From a candidate division KSB1 bacterium (GTDB lineage Bacteria > Zhuqueibacterota > Zhuqueibacteria > Thermofontimicrobiales > Thermofontimicrobiaceae), in the NCBI GenBank assembly GCA_034506395.1, contig JAPDPQ010000004.1, forward strand, positions 80,631 through 144,630: DNA of 64,000 nucleotides, given 5' to 3'. How positions within the stretch are numbered: the stretch's first letter is position 1; each line of letters starts with the position of its first letter. The position numbers were made by a program, and so were the translations under genes. This document shows, piece after piece, positions 46,807-54,840 of the stretch. The notes below the pieces were generated by a model. It ran no database searches, was not told where the DNA came from, and saw only the letters and a list, made by a program, of their open reading frames with translations.

Positions 46807-47301
46807 TTTTTTAGTGGTTCTCAAATTAGAAAATTTATTATCTGATGTCAATGGTAAAGTTTTCGCTTCACCTCTGATATAGACAGGCGAAGTATAAAAA
46901 TATCCATTTGATTCTTTATAGCTTGATCAATTTTGCTTTCCCAATCCTTAAGAGCATTGACCTGCTTGCAGAAATTCATTTCACAAAGAAGCTTTAAGCT
47001 TACCTAAATTCTACCAATTCTCGGTTCTTAATTTTTTCCTCTATTGAAATGCTAATAAGCTCGGCACTCGCTAGATATCGAGGAACATTTTTAAACCGTT
47101 TTTGTTGAATAGAAGCTAATTAAATTTTCTTTTAATAAAGGCTAATGAAGTTCTGTAAAAGGTTGCAATCTATGATTCCTTGCAATCTGCTTACTACCAG
47201 ATCTATCTCGATTGAAATAAGGATTCAATTGTGCAGAAATCTATGCCGCCCAATGAAAAAAGCAGAGGACAATTCTTTTGATTAGGAATGATTAGATAAG
47301 T
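46807..47301. other. Intergenic region
   Basis: 495 AT-rich bases with no gene or clear terminator. Two copies of TTGCAATCT lie at 47163-47171 and 47180-47188, a direct repeat with 17-base period that could be a regulator site or chance. Confidence 0.45.
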
Positions 47302-48084
47302 ATGAAGCTTTTTTTCAATATAAATCATATCCGCTGTTTATCAATCCCATCCGTGGGATTATCGATTCTGTTCATTCTATTGTTTTGTTGCTCGATGAAA
47401 AAACAACGAATAGCGGTAATTGACACTAATGAAATCTCAATTTTGGCGGAGCGGAAAGCGCTGGATCGTGGAAAGGCGATCTGGTTCAACACAAAACTTG
47501 GGGCCAACGGATTTTCTTGCGAATCATGTCATGAAAGCGGAATGGATACCAATGCCGAATTATATCCACGGTACAAACACATTCTCCGAACAGTCGCCAC
47601 TTTGTCGATGACGCATAATTTCGCCGTAGTAAGAGAAAGTAAAGGGAAGCCATGGGAGCTCGGTGGTGAGGACGCCAATGCGCTAGCGCTTTTTGTCACT
47701 TCATTCGCGAATGGCAAACCGATGAGAATGACTGAACCCAAGTCAATCCATAAGCAGTGGATAGCACGAGGAGATTCGATTTTTCATGATGTGAATTTGG
47801 GGACAAACCAGAGGAGCTGTGCCGCATGTCACGAGCCGACAAAAAACAAGAGCCGGGAATTTGCCGAAGCTGAAAAGGGACCTTTCTTGCGCGGTATCGC
47901 AGCGCGGTATCCACGCTATCGTCATGAACTTGGCCGGGTCGTGACTCTGGAGCAACAGATCAATTACTGCATTGAAACCCGACAATGTGGCGCTCCCCTG
48001 GCTTTGGATAGTCAGCAAATTGTGGCGCTATGCTGCTATTTAGCCCATCTGAGCCACGGGAGGAAAATTGCTGTGGCCAAATAA
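47302..48084 (+). CDS. Diheme cytochrome c lipoprotein (SoxA-like)
   Basis: A 260-residue exported protein. The N-terminal hydrophobic segment ends in a lipobox-like LLFCCS (Cys29/30), so it is probably lipid-anchored. There are two c-type heme motifs: CESCH (73-77) and CAACH (173-177). The C-terminal part, INYCIETRQCGAPLALDSQQ followed by LCCYLAHLSHGRKI, resembles SoxA and related diheme cytochromes, where a Cys/Met may act as distal ligand. The next gene, a molybdenum-cofactor protein, starts 20 bases downstream. The pair is plausibly a sulfite-dehydrogenase-like couple passing electrons to the cytochrome. Confidence 0.85.
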   Translation: MKLFFNINHIRCLSIPSVGLSILFILLFCCSMKKQRIAVIDTNEISILAERKALDRGKAIWFNTKLGANGFSCESCHESGMDTNAELYPRYKHILRTVATLSMTHNFAVVRESKGKPWELGGEDANALALFVTSFANGKPMRMTEPKSIHKQWIARGDSIFHDVNLGTNQRSCAACHEPTKNKSREFAEAEKGPFLRGIAARYPRYRHELGRVVTLEQQINYCIETRQCGAPLALDSQQIVALCCYLAHLSHGRKIAVAK

Positions 48085-48104
48085 CTATTTAATTGGGGTA
48101 TTCT

Positions 48105-48767
48105 ATGGTGCGTCAAAATGAACAACAATCGAATTTGAAGCGCCGAAGTTTTTTATCCATCATTGTCGGAGTCATTTTATCGCCTTTAATGCCAGCACTG
48201 AGTTTTGCTCGTCGATTGTGGCCAGTGCGCAGCGTCGAAAAATCCGTCCCGGAGTTCGATCCAGCGTCATGGCGGCTCACCGTCGCGGGCAAGGTTGATT
48301 ATCCCATAGAGCTGACATATGACAGTCTCAAACAACTGCCCTCGGTGCAGCAAGTCAACGATTTGGACTGCGTAGAGCAATGGTCGGTAAAAAAAATAAC
48401 CTGGCGTGGAGTGCAGCTTCGAACGATTATTGAAATGAGCAAGCCCCAACCAGACGCGAGATATTTGATCATATATTGTAGCGGGGGACAATACACAGAA
48501 AGCTTAACAATAGAGCAAGCGCTCTCGCCCGATGTAATTTTAGCCTATGAGGCCGATAACAAGCCTCTGGAGCCAAAGCACGGAGCTCCATTAAGATTGG
48601 TTGTTCCACGTCTTTGGGCGTATAAAAGCGCCAAATGGGTTGAGCGCATCGAATTTGCTTCTGAACGTCATCTCGGCTATTGGGAACAACGCGGCTACGA
48701 TCCTGATGCTGGACCAGAGAAATATCATGGCAAGGGCAAAAAGGCTCGGCCGGGAAAGCAACTCTAA
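48105..48767 (+). CDS. Tat-exported sulfite-oxidase-family molybdopterin protein
   Basis: About 220 residues. I choose the ATG at 48105 (GGGG at -7) over an in-frame TTG 12 bases earlier. The N-terminus is a Tat signal, KRRSFLSIIVGVILSPL (twin Arg 13-14). The Mo-ligand Cys is in NDLDCVEQWS (Cys89), and the KHGAPLRLVVPRLWAYKSAK segment is typical of the oxidoreductase molybdopterin-binding domain. It is close to the minimal length of this family and lacks the C-terminal dimerisation domain of animal and plant sulfite oxidases. The substrate could be sulfite or another oxyanion or sulfoxide. It is in one operon with the diheme cytochrome. Confidence 0.87.
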   Translation: MVRQNEQQSNLKRRSFLSIIVGVILSPLMPALSFARRLWPVRSVEKSVPEFDPASWRLTVAGKVDYPIELTYDSLKQLPSVQQVNDLDCVEQWSVKKITWRGVQLRTIIEMSKPQPDARYLIIYCSGGQYTESLTIEQALSPDVILAYEADNKPLEPKHGAPLRLVVPRLWAYKSAKWVERIEFASERHLGYWEQRGYDPDAGPEKYHGKGKKARPGKQL

Positions 48768-48848
48768 ACGCAATGAAGTTAGAACTGAATCTCTCGGGCA
48801 TATAGATAGAGTAACAGCTCAGCCACTTCAAAATCAGCAAAAAATCGC

Positions 48849-48877
48849 TTGACATTTTCATCAAATAAAACTATATT
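48849..48877 (+). promoter_or_regulatory. Near-consensus sigma70 promoter for rnfB
   Basis: TTGACA (48849-48854), 17-base spacer, TATATT (48872-48877), 57 bases before the rnfB ATG. Confidence 0.7.
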
Positions 48878-48934
48878 CAGTCCACAGATTTGACACAAAA
48901 TGACATGGACATAAATTATCGGGCAGGTTGAATT

Positions 48935-49786
48935 ATGGATATTACAATTCTCGCATCGATTCTCGGAGTTGGTGGTTTGGGCTTGCTATTCGGAGCTGGA
49001 TTAGCATTTGCTTCAAAGAAATTTGCTGTTTATGTGGATCCAAAAATAGAAGAAATCATCAGCGCATTGCCGGGAGCTAATTGCGGTGGTTGTGGCTATC
49101 CTGGATGCAGCGGCTATGCAGAGGCAGTGGTCAAGAGTGGCGCACCAATGACCCTCTGTTCGCCAGGTGGCGATGCAGTGGTTCAGAAGATTGCAGCAAT
49201 TATGGGTGTGGAAGCAGTTGAGGCCGGTGAGAAAAAGGTGGCAGTGGTGCAATGCCAGGGCTCTCACGAAAATGCTCCCAAACGATACCATTACGCTGGG
49301 ATTACCAATTGCCATGCCGCTCAAATTTTGATGGGCGGAGATAAAGCCTGCGTTTATGGGTGTCTTGGCTACGGCACTTGTGTGGAATCCTGTCCATTCG
49401 GCGCCATGCGCATGGGCGATGATGGACTTCCGATTGTGATCGAGGAGAAATGCACGGGTTGTGGAATGTGCGTGGCCGCCTGCCCAAGAGGGATTATGAA
49501 GCTCATCCCTGTCTCTCAGAAGATATTTCTGGGCTGTGTTTCGCAAGATAAAGGAAAAGCGGTGAAGCAGGTCTGTAAGGTTGGCTGCACTGCCTGTACC
49601 CTCTGCGCCAACCCCAAGGTCACGCCATCGGGTTCGATTCAAATGAAAGGAAATTTGCCCGAAATAATTAACATCAAGGCCGATGATTTGGCAAACGCGG
49701 TTGAGAAATGCCCCAGCCACTGCTTCGTCGTGCGAGGCAAGGCTCAACTTGCAGAGGTATCGGCTGAAATTGAACAAACCGTTTAA
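48935..49786 (+). CDS. rnfB: RnfB-like electron-transport iron-sulfur protein
   Basis: A 283-residue protein with an N-terminal membrane helix (LASILGVGGLGLLFGAGLAFA). The Rnf-type [4Fe-4S] motif is ANCGGCGYPGC (Cys50, 53, 58 and Cys75). Ferredoxin motifs follow, CLGYGTCVESCP and CTGCGMCVAACP, and a further Cys-rich part has CVSQDKGKAVKQVCKVGCTA. This is RnfB, which in the Rnf complex takes electrons from ferredoxin. None of rnfA, C, D, E or G is in the window. Instead it sits 18 bases upstream of an NFU protein and a DUF116 protein, so it may act outside a full Rnf complex or be encoded away from the others. Confidence 0.9.
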   Translation: MDITILASILGVGGLGLLFGAGLAFASKKFAVYVDPKIEEIISALPGANCGGCGYPGCSGYAEAVVKSGAPMTLCSPGGDAVVQKIAAIMGVEAVEAGEKKVAVVQCQGSHENAPKRYHYAGITNCHAAQILMGGDKACVYGCLGYGTCVESCPFGAMRMGDDGLPIVIEEKCTGCGMCVAACPRGIMKLIPVSQKIFLGCVSQDKGKAVKQVCKVGCTACTLCANPKVTPSGSIQMKGNLPEIINIKADDLANAVEKCPSHCFVVRGKAQLAEVSAEIEQTV

Positions 49787-49804
49787 TTTGAAAGGATTAT
49801 TTTT

Positions 49805-50023
49805 ATGTTTGAAAAAGTTAAGAAAGCATTAGATAAAATTCGTCCCTCCCTGCAGGCAGACGGTGGGGACGTCAAGTTGGTCAGTGTTGATGGCGATGTG
49901 GTGAAAGTGCAATTGACTGGCGCCTGTGGTGGCTGCCCATTTTCCCAGATGACGCTCAAAATGGGCATCGAACGCGCCCTCAAACAGGAGGTTCCTGAGA
50001 TCAAAGAAGTGATTGCACTTTAA
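49805..50023 (+). CDS. NifU C-terminal (NFU) domain protein
   Basis: A 72-residue protein made of a single NFU domain. It contains LQADGGDVKLVSVDGDVVKV and the cluster-binding CxxC, CGGC (Cys41 and Cys44). NFU proteins carry and deliver [4Fe-4S] clusters to target proteins. It is encoded between rnfB and the DUF116 gene with gaps of 18 and 11 bases. Its likely clients are therefore the many clusters of RnfB. The ribosome-binding site is AAAGGA. Confidence 0.93.
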   Translation: MFEKVKKALDKIRPSLQADGGDVKLVSVDGDVVKVQLTGACGGCPFSQMTLKMGIERALKQEVPEIKEVIAL

Positions 50024-50034
50024 TTTCGCTTATT

Positions 50035-50796
50035 ATGAAACAAGACCGAAAACTTGGAGACGAATGGGTAGGATGGGATGGCAATCTCAGCGACACGACG
50101 CTTCATGCCGAGACAGGCAAACGGCTGTTTCTGGGACTTGCTATCCTATCCATTCTTCTGGTTACCCTGGTACTTTCTACAATCTGGTATCTTATTTCGC
50201 CTCGCGTCTCACAATTTCATCCTGCCATTGCTACAGTAATTAAATATTTGATCCTTGCTTCTTTAATCGGATTAATCCTGGTCTTTTTGCAGACTGTCCT
50301 GTCCATTGTTCTCCGGAAGAACCTTTTGGTCCGGATTCACAAAAAATATTTTTCAATCACATTTTTAACCCCGTTAATCTTGGCGCTCGGCACAAAGATC
50401 GGCATATCTTACGATCGGATCGGTAATTCATTTATCAAGGTGAGCAATTCGCTGATTATGACTACACCGCAAAAGATCAGCAATAGCAAAATACTCATCC
50501 TTTTACCCCGCTGCTTACGTCGTCCCATTCGGGAGCAGATTAATGCAATTGCCCAAAAATATCGCTGCGCCATATTCACTGTTCCTGGGGGCGAACTGGC
50601 GAGGAAGATTATTGCCGAGAACAAGCCTTCTGCAATCATTGGCGTCGCCTGCGAGCGCGATCTGCTGAGCGGCATCCGCGATACCCAACATATTCCAGTT
50701 ATCGGTATCCCAAACGAACGTCCTGAGGGCCCTTGCAAGAATACTACCGTCGATTATAAGAAGATCGAAGATGCATTGCTATTCTTTCTGGAATAG
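50035..50796 (+). CDS. DUF116 membrane protein
   Basis: A 253-residue protein with two to three N-terminal membrane helices (GLAILSILLVTLVLSTIWYL and IKYLILASLIGLILVFLQTV). The cytoplasmic DUF116 domain follows (~145-253). Its signature parts are present: LLPRCLRRPIREQI, VPGGELARKIIAE, GVACERDLLSGIRD and GIPNERPEGPC. The conserved Cys residues in LPRC, VACE and EGPC suggest metal or cluster binding. The family's biochemical role is not known to me. It closes the rnfB-NFU-DUF116 operon. Confidence 0.88.
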   Translation: MKQDRKLGDEWVGWDGNLSDTTLHAETGKRLFLGLAILSILLVTLVLSTIWYLISPRVSQFHPAIATVIKYLILASLIGLILVFLQTVLSIVLRKNLLVRIHKKYFSITFLTPLILALGTKIGISYDRIGNSFIKVSNSLIMTTPQKISNSKILILLPRCLRRPIREQINAIAQKYRCAIFTVPGGELARKIIAENKPSAIIGVACERDLLSGIRDTQHIPVIGIPNERPEGPCKNTTVDYKKIEDALLFFLE

Positions 50797-50892
50797 GAAT
50801 ACAGGAATTCAGAGCTGTGGTTGGCCAGATAGCGACAGGTTCACTCATTTGAATAAATATTACGAGAAATTCTATTCGCTTCAAAAAATCAC

Positions 50893-50921
50893 TTGCTTTT
50901 TTCAGTTTTTGATCGTATAAT
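50893..50921 (+). promoter_or_regulatory. Sigma70-like promoter in long intergenic region
   Basis: TTGCTT (50893-50898), 17 bases, TATAAT (50916-50921). It is 493 bases before the next start codon. Confidence 0.55.
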
Positions 50922-51249
50922 GCAAACGTCAATTACGTTGGCTGCGACCGCTCGAGCAATCAGGCTATTTTTGTAACTCATCCGACTTCTTCCGTATTTT
51001 CAAAATCGAAAAATGGACTAGCTCGAATTGAACGGAATCTTTTGGTAAACGGCACTACGTAAGCCTTAAACAACTCTCCAACTTTTAGCGATGATCAATA
51101 AATAATGTTTCCTGAAGAATGACCCTCTGGCTGTTCTTGACAGAAAAAGGATCAAAAATCAAGACCATTGCTGCACTGCTCCTCTGCTATTCAAGCAACG
51201 CTGATTGAACCTCCAACAGTACCTGAGATCATGATTAGAAAATAGGCCA

Positions 51250-51269
51250 AGTTATTTGGCATTATAACT
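51250..51269. promoter_or_regulatory. Possible operator dyad
   Basis: Perfect inverted repeat AGTTAT-N8-ATAACT in the leader of the PD40/cohesin gene. It is short and AT-rich, so chance is possible. Confidence 0.2.
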
Positions 51270-51414
51270 AGCCATTCGCTTAGGATGTCAATATCATTAG
51301 TTTTTTTATATCACCCCAAATTATTCGCTCGAAAGCCGCAACCAAATGCTTCAGCTTATTCATTTTCATTTAAATCCATAAACCACGAGGACCTATTCAA
51401 GAGGAGGTAGACCT

Positions 51415-54054
51415 ATGATCCGAAAATTTTTTTATTGGCCATTGCTGCTTGTCCTATTAAATGGGCTTGTCTCTTTGGTCATAGCCCAGAATCCTATCCA
51501 AGTAACGCATGAGACCAAAGATTTGCGAGAAATGACGTTTGCCTGGTCACCAGATGGAACTCAATTCGCCTATATCGCCTGGTGCGATAATGAGGTGAAA
51601 CTATATCGCATCAATCTTGACGGCAGCAATAAGACGCTCTTGGCCGATAGTGTGGAAACCAGCTACGGCTGCCCAGTGGATTGGAAGGGATCGTATATCG
51701 TTTTTAAGGCAAAATCTAAAACAGGGACTTATCCCTACAATTTCCTGTTGCGGCGCATTAAGCCAGATGGAACTGATGAGAAAAACATAATTGGGCCTTA
51801 CTGGTATGGAGATTATGTGCTCCGTCCTGGCGGTAATTGGCTGCTATTTCGGGAAGCTCCGGCTGGTTGGTGGGTCGCCCGGCGCATCGATATTACAGGA
51901 GCCAATGCCAAAACAGTGAGCCATAGCTCGCTGGTTCAGGGAATCGGTTGGCTTGGCAAGTCGCACATCCTTTATACTCGGGGCGATAACTATAACCAGC
52001 CATGCAAGCTTTATAAGGTCGATTTTGATGGCGGCAACCTTGCTACACTGACCCCAAACAATCTCCCAAATAACATCCAATTTGCAGCTTCACCAGATTC
52101 AAGCAAAATCCTTTACTGCGATGGATTTCCCGATAGCTGGGATATCTGGGTGATGAATGCCAATGGCAGCAATAAAACGCGCCTGACATCAGATCCGGCG
52201 CATGAATTATTGAGCTGGCCGCTGCAAAATGTGTGGATGCCAGATGGGCAATCGTTCTTCTTCTTCTCTTATAAAATTGGCAAAGGAAATATCTTCAAAA
52301 TGAATGTTAATGGCACTGGGCTAAAACAAATCACTTTCGGCGATTCCATTAGCTATATGCCAAACGTTTCGCCCGATGGCAAAAAATTGGCGTTTCTCTC
52401 GCGGCGCAGCGGCGTGACCGATATTTGGTATATCGACTTCGAAAAAGTGCATGTAGCAATTCACGATACGAGCGGCAAACCTAATACTTATATTGATATC
52501 CCGATCTACGTCAGCGATGTGACTGACAAGAATATTAAAAGCTTTGGCTTGACCGTAGAGACCAATCCCGCTATTTTGATCCCACAGGCCGTCATCACGA
52601 CAGGGACGCTCTCACAAGCCTGGGGGGCTGCGACTTATAACATCGTTGGTGGGAAGATCAAAATTGGTCATGCAGGGACCACCGCTTTAGCTGGCTCAGG
52701 AAAATTGATTTATTTGCGCTATCAAGTGGCTCCCAATGCCATCCACAATAGCGTCGCCGATCTCATAATTTCAGATTTTATTTTTAATGATGGTCAACCT
52801 GAGGTGATTATTACAAACGGAAAATTCACTGTCATTGCCAAGTATAACATCTCTGGAACGATTAGATATTACAGCAATAGCATTCCGGTCCCTGCCGTGG
52901 AGGTCAAATTAGATGGAAATCAGAAAACGACAGGTAACACCGGAGAATTCCAGTTCCTCGATGTCATTCAGGGTAATTATACGCTGCGACCTAAAAAAAT
53001 GGGAAGCTCAGTTCACGCAGTTGGACCCTATGATGCCGCGCTTATCCTGATGTCTGTGGTTCAAGCGCTTACTCTGACGCCATATCAAAAGATCGCTGGC
53101 GACGTTTCTGGCAATGGTCAAGTGACAGCATTGGATGCTTCCTATGTCCTCCAATATTATGTCGGACTGATCCCCAAATTTCCTGTGAACAAGGATTGGA
53201 CCTTTGTGCCGCTCAGCTTTCCAATTAATCAAAACAACTGGCCGACCGCCCCAGACTCCATTCGGTATGAGCCGCTAAATGCGGATAAAGTCAATCAGGA
53301 CTTTGTCGGTATCGTTTATGGTGATGTGTCGGGCAATTGGCAGGTGCCACCTGGCGAGTATCTCGCCAGAGCGGATCAGGCCGACAAAATTATCATTGGT
53401 CAGTTTGAGGCTCGATCAGATGGACGAATAATCATGCCGATCGAAATTCGCGCTGCATCAGATCTGTTCGCTTGGGGCATTGCGGTTCAATATTCTCAAG
53501 ACCAGCTTCGCTTTATCAGTGCCGAGCCTGTGACTACAACCAAGTCTTCGGCATTGTTCTCCTCGCATGAGCAGAATGGGATGATCAAAATGGCGATGGC
53601 CTCAGCTCAAGCGATTGCCGATAACTCCTGCAAGATCCGGTTTATTTTTGAGCCAATTGCCGACCGGAAGGTTCTTGCCGTCACGCCAATCACGATTCAA
53701 CAATTTTCTGTGAACGGCAACGACTATGAAATCAAAAATCTACCACAATCTCAATTGGATAATTTTTCCGTCCCGCAAAACTATGGTTTGGACCAAAATT
53801 ATCCCAATCCATTTAATGCCGAAACCATGGTGAAATATCAACTACCTCAAGCTGATTTTGTGACGATAGAGATCTACAATTTGCTGGGACAGAAATTGCG
53901 AACTCTGGTCTCCGAGCATCAAGGGCCAGGTATATATCGGATCCGTTGGGATGGCCGAAACGATTGGGGTGAACCAGTGGGCAGTGGTGAATATCTCTGT
54001 CAGATGAAAACCACCAATTTCGTCACGGTAAGAAAGATGCTTTTGCTCCGCTAA
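51415..54054 (+). CDS. Secreted PD40 propeller / cohesin-like / dockerin-like protein with T9SS sorting domain
   Basis: An 879-residue exported protein. Signal peptide (WPLLLVLLNGLVSLVIAQ) follows a strong AGAGGAGG. Residues ~30-340 are TolB/PD40-type propeller blades (FAWSPDGTQFAYIAW, FAASPDSSKILYCDG, NVSPDGKKLAFLSRRSG). Then come a cohesin-like beta domain (~345-470), a carboxypeptidase-regulatory-like module (~475-530) and a dockerin-like region with GDVSGNGQVTALDASYVLQY and a second GDVSGN. A second cohesin-like domain (~650-780) precedes the T9SS domain (NYPNPFNAETMVKYQL). Such cohesin/dockerin modules in non-cellulosomal bacteria may mediate surface assembly; that is inference. Confidence 0.85.
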   Translation: MIRKFFYWPLLLVLLNGLVSLVIAQNPIQVTHETKDLREMTFAWSPDGTQFAYIAWCDNEVKLYRINLDGSNKTLLADSVETSYGCPVDWKGSYIVFKAKSKTGTYPYNFLLRRIKPDGTDEKNIIGPYWYGDYVLRPGGNWLLFREAPAGWWVARRIDITGANAKTVSHSSLVQGIGWLGKSHILYTRGDNYNQPCKLYKVDFDGGNLATLTPNNLPNNIQFAASPDSSKILYCDGFPDSWDIWVMNANGSNKTRLTSDPAHELLSWPLQNVWMPDGQSFFFFSYKIGKGNIFKMNVNGTGLKQITFGDSISYMPNVSPDGKKLAFLSRRSGVTDIWYIDFEKVHVAIHDTSGKPNTYIDIPIYVSDVTDKNIKSFGLTVETNPAILIPQAVITTGTLSQAWGAATYNIVGGKIKIGHAGTTALAGSGKLIYLRYQVAPNAIHNSVADLIISDFIFNDGQPEVIITNGKFTVIAKYNISGTIRYYSNSIPVPAVEVKLDGNQKTTGNTGEFQFLDVIQGNYTLRPKKMGSSVHAVGPYDAALILMSVVQALTLTPYQKIAGDVSGNGQVTALDASYVLQYYVGLIPKFPVNKDWTFVPLSFPINQNNWPTAPDSIRYEPLNADKVNQDFVGIVYGDVSGNWQVPPGEYLARADQADKIIIGQFEARSDGRIIMPIEIRAASDLFAWGIAVQYSQDQLRFISAEPVTTTKSSALFSSHEQNGMIKMAMASAQAIADNSCKIRFIFEPIADRKVLAVTPITIQQFSVNGNDYEIKNLPQSQLDNFSVPQNYGLDQNYPNPFNAETMVKYQLPQADFVTIEIYNLLGQKLRTLVSEHQGPGIYRIRWDGRNDWGEPVGSGEYLCQMKTTNFVTVRKMLLLR

Positions 54055-54091
54055 ATTGATAGCTTCGTCTTATTCGACTTATTCATCAGTG

Positions 54092-54152
54092 CATCGGTCG
54101 CTGGAAGAAACAGAATAGCATCGGACGGTCAGCTTTCAGCGACCGATGTTTT
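54092..54152 (+). terminator. Stem-loop terminator with long loop
   Basis: CATCGGTCGCTG (54092-54103) pairs perfectly with CAGCGACCGATG (54137-54148), followed by TTTTATT. The 33-base loop is unusually long and could itself pair. It lies 37 bases after the PD40 gene stop codon. Confidence 0.7.
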
Positions 54153-54272
54153 ATTATCGCTACCCGTTTGAAACTATTCTTTCAAATCAGAAGGGATAAT
54201 CGAGAAACCTTTCAGTTCTATGCCTTCTATCATAAAATCCTCTCGAGGAACCAGCCATTCCATAAATTTCGC

Positions 54273-54301
54273 TTGACTTTCGTATCTTTTTTTAACATAT
54301 T
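54273..54301 (+). promoter_or_regulatory. Sigma70-like promoter abutting the DUF4416 start codon
   Basis: TTGACT (54273-54278), 17 bases, CATATT (54296-54301). The ATG begins at 54307, so transcription would start at or within a base or two of the start codon and leave no room for a ribosome-binding site. Confidence 0.5.
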
Positions 54302-54306
54302 TTTAT

Positions 54307-54840
54307 ATGAAGCCAACGGCGCCAAATCCAGTTAAATTATTTTGTGGGGTCCTCTATTCTGATGCCCCATTGATGGAACGCGCGCGATCTGAACTGATGG
54401 CCCAATTTGGAGCGATCGACTTTCAGAGCCCAGTGTTTCGCTTTGAAGTGTCTGATTATTACCGCACCGAGATGGGCTGGCCGATCTGGAGGTTGTTCTG
54501 GTCGTTCGAGCAACTTATTCTTCCAAATCAGATTGCCAGAATTAAAATTGCCTGCAATGCCATCGAGGAATTGCTGGCTGTTGCAAACTGTCGGAAAGTG
54601 AATCTGGACCCTGGTTACATGGATTATGATAAGATCGTGCTGGCCTCTGCAAAGTATAATGGACAAAAAATTTATTTGGATCTCGGAATTTATGCGGATC
54701 TTACGTTGCGCTATGAAAAGGGTGATTACCATCCTTTTCCCTGGAGTTTTCCAGATTTTCGGAGTGGCGAATATAATCGAGCTTTTTTGCGGATGCGAGA
54801 ACTCTATAAAGCCCAGCTAAAAAAAGGTGAGCATCATTAA
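54307..54840 (+). CDS. DUF4416 family protein
   Basis: A 177-residue cytoplasmic protein of the DUF4416 family. Typical parts are PVKLFCGVLYSDAPLMERAR near the start, FEVSDYYRTEMG, KVNLDPGYMDYDKIVLASAK and DLTLRYEKGDYHPFPWSFPD. The family is about 180 residues, so this is full length and the start cannot lie further in. The role is unknown to me; the conserved acidic and His residues suggest an enzyme. It overlaps the pyruvate-kinase-like gene by 14 bases, indicating translational coupling. There is no Shine-Dalgarno sequence; see the abutting promoter. Confidence 0.88.
   Translation: MKPTAPNPVKLFCGVLYSDAPLMERARSELMAQFGAIDFQSPVFRFEVSDYYRTEMGWPIWRLFWSFEQLILPNQIARIKIACNAIEELLAVANCRKVNLDPGYMDYDKIVLASAKYNGQKIYLDLGIYADLTLRYEKGDYHPFPWSFPDFRSGEYNRAFLRMRELYKAQLKKGEHH

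Larger units (their letters stand above)
50797..51414. other. Long intergenic region with an internal promoter and a small dyad
   Basis: 618 bases. A near-consensus promoter at 50893-50921 points right, nearly 500 bases before the next ATG. The space could be a long leader or a small RNA. A dyad AGTTAT-N8-ATAACT (51250-51269) lies in the second half. No coding frame of interest was seen. Confidence 0.45.

Noticed and set aside
46850..46900. Imperfect CTTCACCT/AGGCGAAG stem after the small histidine kinase
   Set aside because: Internal mismatch, loose spacing and no T-tract.
49013..49777. 254-codon open frame antisense to rnfB
   Set aside because: The sense frame has unmistakable Fe-S motifs; the antisense frame is His/Cys-rich only as a mirror of them.
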